In this document: positions 30,819 to 33,842 of the stretch, in pieces
How the letters are laid out: each line of letters begins with the position of its first letter
How positions within the stretch are numbered: the first letter of the stretch is position 1
Assembly (NCBI GenBank): GCA_035712345.1
Contig: DASTAY010000008.1
Location: 1-33,842, forward strand
Direction of reading: 5' to 3'
Length of the DNA stretch: 33,842 nt
Source of the DNA: VRUE01 sp035712345
Lineage (GTDB): Bacteria; Actinomycetota; Thermoleophilia; Solirubrobacterales; 70-9
Translations under genes and position numbers: made by a program
Notes under the pieces: generated by a model
The model's input: the letters and a program-made list of their open reading frames with translations, nothing else
What the model was told of the DNA's origin: nothing
Databases searched by the model: none

Positions 30819-31672
30819 GGCAACTCGTCGCCCATCAGCGCCTCCGAGCCGGCGAAGCGGATGTAGATCACGACGACGACCATGATCAGCGCCATCAGCA
30901 CGAAGGAGAGCGCCGCCGCGGCCGGGTAGTCGAGCTGGGTCTTGTAGAGCGACTGGATCACGTTGCCGATCATCTGGTTGCCGGCGCTGCCGAGGAACTG
31001 GGCGTTGACGTAGTCGCCCGCGGCGGGGATGAAGGTGAGCAGCGTGCCGGCGACGATCCCCGGCGCCGAGAGCGGCAGCGTCACCCGCCAGAAGGCCGCG
31101 CGCGAGGACGCGTAGAGGTCCTTCGCCGCCTCGATCAGGCGCTCGTCGATCTGCTCGAGGCTGGCGTAGATCGGCAGGATCATGAAGGGCAGGAAGTTGT
31201 AGGTGAGGCCGGCGATCACGGCGCCTCCGGTCGCCAGCACGTGCCCGTTCTCCGGCACGACCCCGATGAAGCGCAGCACGTCGACCGCCGGGCTCTGGTC
31301 GGAGAGGATCGTCTCCCAGGCCAGGGTGCGGATCAGGTAGGTGGTGAAGAACGGCGCCACCACCGCGAAGAGCAGCGCGTTGCGCCACCTGCCCGCCCGG
31401 AAGGCGATCGTGTAGGCGAGCGGGTAGGAGACGAGCAGGCAGATCAGCGTCGCCGCCCCCGAGTAGAGGAACGAGCGCACGAACTGGGTGTCGTAGAGCG
31501 AGAGCGCGTCGGAGTAGTTGCCCCAGTTCCAGTCGAAGGTGAGGCTGCCGACGACCCCCGACTCGAGCGAGAGGTATCCCATGTAGAAAAGCGGTGCGAC
31601 GAAGAAGAGCAGCAGCCAGATCGTCCCCGGCCCGAGCAGGAAGTAGGGGACGATCCGGCGCCGCTGGGCCAT
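30815..31672 (-). CDS. potB: Spermidine/putrescine ABC transporter permease, PotB-like
   Basis: 285 residues from the ATG at 31672, one base after the PotD stop. Six helices, with the first near residues 8-30. The EAA loop is IEAAKDLYASSRAAFWRVTLPLSAPGI. FVAPLFYMGYLSLESG, FFTTYLIRTLAWETIL and FIPAAGDYVNAQFLGS are PotB features. Pairs with PotC, coupled by the ATGA overlap. Confidence 0.94.
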   Translation of the reverse strand: MAQRRRIVPYFLLGPGTIWLLLFFVAPLFYMGYLSLESGVVGSLTFDWNWGNYSDALSLYDTQFVRSFLYSGAATLICLLVSYPLAYTIAFRAGRWRNALLFAVVAPFFTTYLIRTLAWETILSDQSPAVDVLRFIGVVPENGHVLATGGAVIAGLTYNFLPFMILPIYASLEQIDERLIEAAKDLYASSRAAFWRVTLPLSAPGIVAGTLLTFIPAAGDYVNAQFLGSAGNQMIGNVIQSLYKTQLDYPAAAALSFVLMALIMVVVVIYIRFAGSEALMGDELP

Positions 31673-31673
31673 C

Positions 31674-32849
31674 TCAGCCGTTCAGGACAGCGTCGAAGGC
31701 GCGGGTGATGTTTTCGGTTTCCTCGGCGCTCAGCTTCGGCTGCGTGAAGCAGTTCTTGGTGAAGCTGGCGCTGGGGAAGATCAGCGGGTTCTTCGCCAGC
31801 GCCGGTTCGCGCTTTGCGAGGATCGGCTTCACGCCTTCCACCGGCGTCACGTAGTTGACGTATTCGGCGATGTTCGCCTGCACCGTCGGCTCGTACACGT
31901 AGTTCATCCAGGCCTCGGCCGCGGTCGGGTTCGGCGCGCCGATCGGGATCACCATGTTGTCCGACCAGAGGCTGCAGCCCTCCGTCGGCATGCGGAATTC
32001 GATGTTCGGGTTGTCGGCCTGCAGCTGCACCGCGTCGCCGGACCAGCCGATCACCGCGACCGCGTCGCCGCTGGTCAGGTCACGGGCGTAGTCGTTGCCG
32101 GTGAAGCGGCGGATCTGCCCCGATTCGACCGCCCCCTTGATTTTTTCGATCGCCTTCATCCAGTCGGCTTCCGATGCGCTGTCGGGGTCGACCCCCATGC
32201 AGGACATCACCAGCGGCACCGTTTCGATGTATTCGTTGAGGAAGTCGACCTTGCCCTTGTACTGGGGGTCGAAGAGGTCGCAGATCGAGTGCACTTCGGG
32301 TGCCAGGTCGGTGCGCACGATCAGTCCGCCGAGGCCGCTCTGCCAGGGGACGCTGAATTCGCGGTTGGGGTCGAACGCCGGGTGGCGCAGCGATTGCGAC
32401 AGGTTGGCCTCGACGTTGGGGATGCCCGCCTTGTCGAGGTTCTGCAGGTAACCGAGGTCGCGCATCTTCTTCGCCATCCAGTCGGTGACGACGAAGAGGC
32501 TGCGGCCACCGGATTCGCCCTGTTCGAGCAGCGGCTGAACCTTGCCGAAGAACTCGTCGTTGGAGTTCACGTCTTCGATGTACTTGACGTCGATCCCGGT
32601 TGCCTTTTCGAAGTTGGCGACGGTGCCTTCCTTGCCGGGGTCGATGTAGAGCGGCCAGTTGGAGATCGTCAGGCTCCCGGAGGGCTTGCCTTCGAGCTTC
32701 ACAGTCCCGCCTTCGCCTCCACCCCCGCTGCCGCACGCGGCCAGCCCCACGGCCAGAACCAGGGCCGCCACCGCCACCGCGAGCGTCGGGGCGCATTTAT
32801 CGGCTATAGCCCGACTAACGTGCCCGGTCTTCGGATCTGCCTTGCTCAT
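31674..32849 (-). CDS. potD: Polyamine-binding lipoprotein, PotD-like
   Basis: 391 residues from the ATG at 32849; GAGAGGG lies 8 bases upstream, whereas the GTG at 32858 would sit directly on it. A lipobox LAAC at C39 ends the signal peptide, so the mature protein is lipid-anchored on the outer face. A Gly-rich linker follows. The binding protein fold is shown by ISNWPLYIDPGKEGTVANFEKATGIDVKYIEDVNSNDEFFGKV, VPWQSGLGGLIVRTD and IGWSGDAVQLQADNP, all typical of PotD/PotF. Polyamine contact residues (acidic and Trp/Tyr) appear in the usual segments; the exact ligand cannot be told. Confidence 0.93.
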   Translation of the reverse strand: MSKADPKTGHVSRAIADKCAPTLAVAVAALVLAVGLAACGSGGGGEGGTVKLEGKPSGSLTISNWPLYIDPGKEGTVANFEKATGIDVKYIEDVNSNDEFFGKVQPLLEQGESGGRSLFVVTDWMAKKMRDLGYLQNLDKAGIPNVEANLSQSLRHPAFDPNREFSVPWQSGLGGLIVRTDLAPEVHSICDLFDPQYKGKVDFLNEYIETVPLVMSCMGVDPDSASEADWMKAIEKIKGAVESGQIRRFTGNDYARDLTSGDAVAVIGWSGDAVQLQADNPNIEFRMPTEGCSLWSDNMVIPIGAPNPTAAEAWMNYVYEPTVQANIAEYVNYVTPVEGVKPILAKREPALAKNPLIFPSASFTKNCFTQPKLSAEETENITRAFDAVLNG

Positions 32850-32854
32850 CCGAC

Positions 32855-33842
32855 TCACCCTCTCGTGATTGCACCGTCGTGCTGTTCCAAGCTCTCGCGG
32901 ACCAAGTGCATGTGCTCGGGCTCCCAGCTGAGCGCCACCCGCGCTCCCCCGCCAGGCAGGCGCTGGCGCTGCGCCTCGTCGGCGTTGGGGACGAGCACCG
33001 TCATCCGCACGCCGTCGCCGAGGTCGACCGCGATCTGGGTCGAGGTGCCTAGGTAGAGCGAGCTCTCGACCACCCCCTCGACCCGCGGCTTGCCGTTCGC
33101 CGTGGCGGCCGAGGCGCCGCCGAGCGTCTCCACCTGCAGCTTCTCGGGGCGGACCACCGCGTAGCAGTGCTCGCCCGGCGCGATCCCGTCAGCGTTCGCG
33201 CGCACCGCCGGCCCGTGCTCCAGCTTCACCTCGCCGCCGCCCGCCACCGTCGCGGGCATCAGGTTGGAGACCCCGATGAAGCCGGCGACGAAGGTCGTCG
33301 CGGGACGCTCGTAGACGTCCTCGGGGACGCCCACCTGCTCGACCCTGCCGCGATTCATCACCGCGATCCGGTCGCTCATCGTCAGCGCCTCCTCCTGGTC
33401 GTGGGTGACGTAGACGAAGGTGATCCCGACCTCGCGCTGGATCCGCTTCAGCTCCACCTGGAGGCCCTTGCGCAGCTTCAGGTCGAGCGCGCCGAGCGGC
33501 TCGTCGAGCAGCAGAACCTTGGGCAGGTTGACCAACGCCCGCGCCAGCGCCACGCGCTGCTGCATCCCGCCGGAGAGCTGCGAGGGCCGGCGGTTGGCCT
33601 CGCGCGCCAGGCCGACCCGCTGCAGCTCGGCCGCCACCCGCTCGGCGATCTCGTCCTTGCCCACCCCTTTGCGCTTCAGCCCGAAGGCGACGTTCTTCTC
33701 GACGCTCAGATGGGGGAAGAGCGCGTAGCTCTGGAAGACCGTGTTGGTGGGCCGCTTGTGCGGCGGCAGCGCGGCGACGTCTTCGCCCTCGATCGCGATC
33801 TCGCCGCTGGTCGGCCGCTCGAAGCCGGCGATCATCCGCAGC
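32855..33842 (-). CDS. potA: Polyamine ABC transporter ATPase, PotA-like (5' end outside window)
   Basis: The frame is open to the window edge; it begins LRMIAGFERPTSGEI, so the start codon and Walker A lie beyond 33842. Present are the Q-loop FQSYALFPHLS, signature LSGGMQQRVALARAL, Walker B VLLLDEPLGALD and the switch His in YVTHDQEEA. The C-terminal part (about the last 100 residues) is the TOBE regulatory domain. It energises PotBC. The gene order potA-potD-potB-potC-mmsA runs on the minus strand with gaps of five bases or fewer, or overlaps, between genes. Confidence 0.95.
   Translation of the reverse strand, partial: LRMIAGFERPTSGEIAIEGEDVAALPPHKRPTNTVFQSYALFPHLSVEKNVAFGLKRKGVGKDEIAERVAAELQRVGLAREANRRPSQLSGGMQQRVALARALVNLPKVLLLDEPLGALDLKLRKGLQVELKRIQREVGITFVYVTHDQEEALTMSDRIAVMNRGRVEQVGVPEDVYERPATTFVAGFIGVSNLMPATVAGGGEVKLEHGPAVRANADGIAPGEHCYAVVRPEKLQVETLGGASAATANGKPRVEGVVESSLYLGTSTQIAVDLGDGVRMTVLVPNADEAQRQRLPGGGARVALSWEPEHMHLVRESLEQHDGAITRG

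Overview
The window looks like chromosomal DNA of a very GC-rich actinobacterium, most likely class Thermoleophilia (Solirubrobacterales and relatives). The grounds are GC-rich codon third positions, frequent GTG and TTG starts, tRNA genes without an encoded CCA, and two secreted-protein families that I associate with that lineage (the C-terminal fragment at 1-228 and the protein at 9063-9689). The taxonomic call is inference. I see no transposase, integrase, phage gene or CRISPR array.

Layout. 1-7254: mostly minus-strand genes. They include a SIMPL-domain pseudogene, a PhnB-like VOC protein, small membrane proteins, an MpaB-type oxygenase, an FtsH-like AAA protease lacking the usual extracytoplasmic domain, an MBL-fold hydrolase and a cyclopropane-fatty-acid-synthase-like methyltransferase. 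tRNA-Val lies among them on the plus strand. 7255-11324: a secreted HExxH metalloprotease, tRNA-Asp, and a divergent pair formed by a secreted protein with a c-di-GMP-I-like riboswitch in its leader and a membrane HD-GYP-type phosphohydrolase. 11384-17930: a plus-strand cell-wall cluster of alpha/beta hydrolase, membrane-anchored MurF-like ligase, VanX-like D,D-dipeptidase, an unknown two-TM protein and two D-Ala-D-X ligases. 17938-21865: regulators (XRE, ECF-like sigma factor, three tandem TetR paralogues) and a methyltransferase. 21963-33842: amine and amino-acid metabolism, with glutamate decarboxylase, two S51 peptidases, ferritin, an enolase-superfamily enzyme, a PuuB-like amine oxidase, a MmsA-type aldehyde dehydrogenase and a PotABCD-type polyamine ABC transporter cut by the window edge.

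How the parts may work together. The right third reads as polyamine uptake (PotABCD) feeding oxidative deamination (PuuB-like) and semialdehyde oxidation to acyl-CoA (MmsA-like), with GABA made nearby by GadB. The middle cluster could trim or remodel D-Ala-D-Ala peptidoglycan precursors, but no VanH is present. The HD-GYP protein and the riboswitch may form a local c-di-GMP circuit.

Non-coding structure worth attention: the riboswitch candidate (about 9735-9840), a two-copy inverted repeat (24221-24265 and 26906-26956), a 134-bp foldback element exactly filling a convergent gap (25062-25195), a nested hairpin region between gadB and the first S51 gene, and competing hairpins at 18345-18374.
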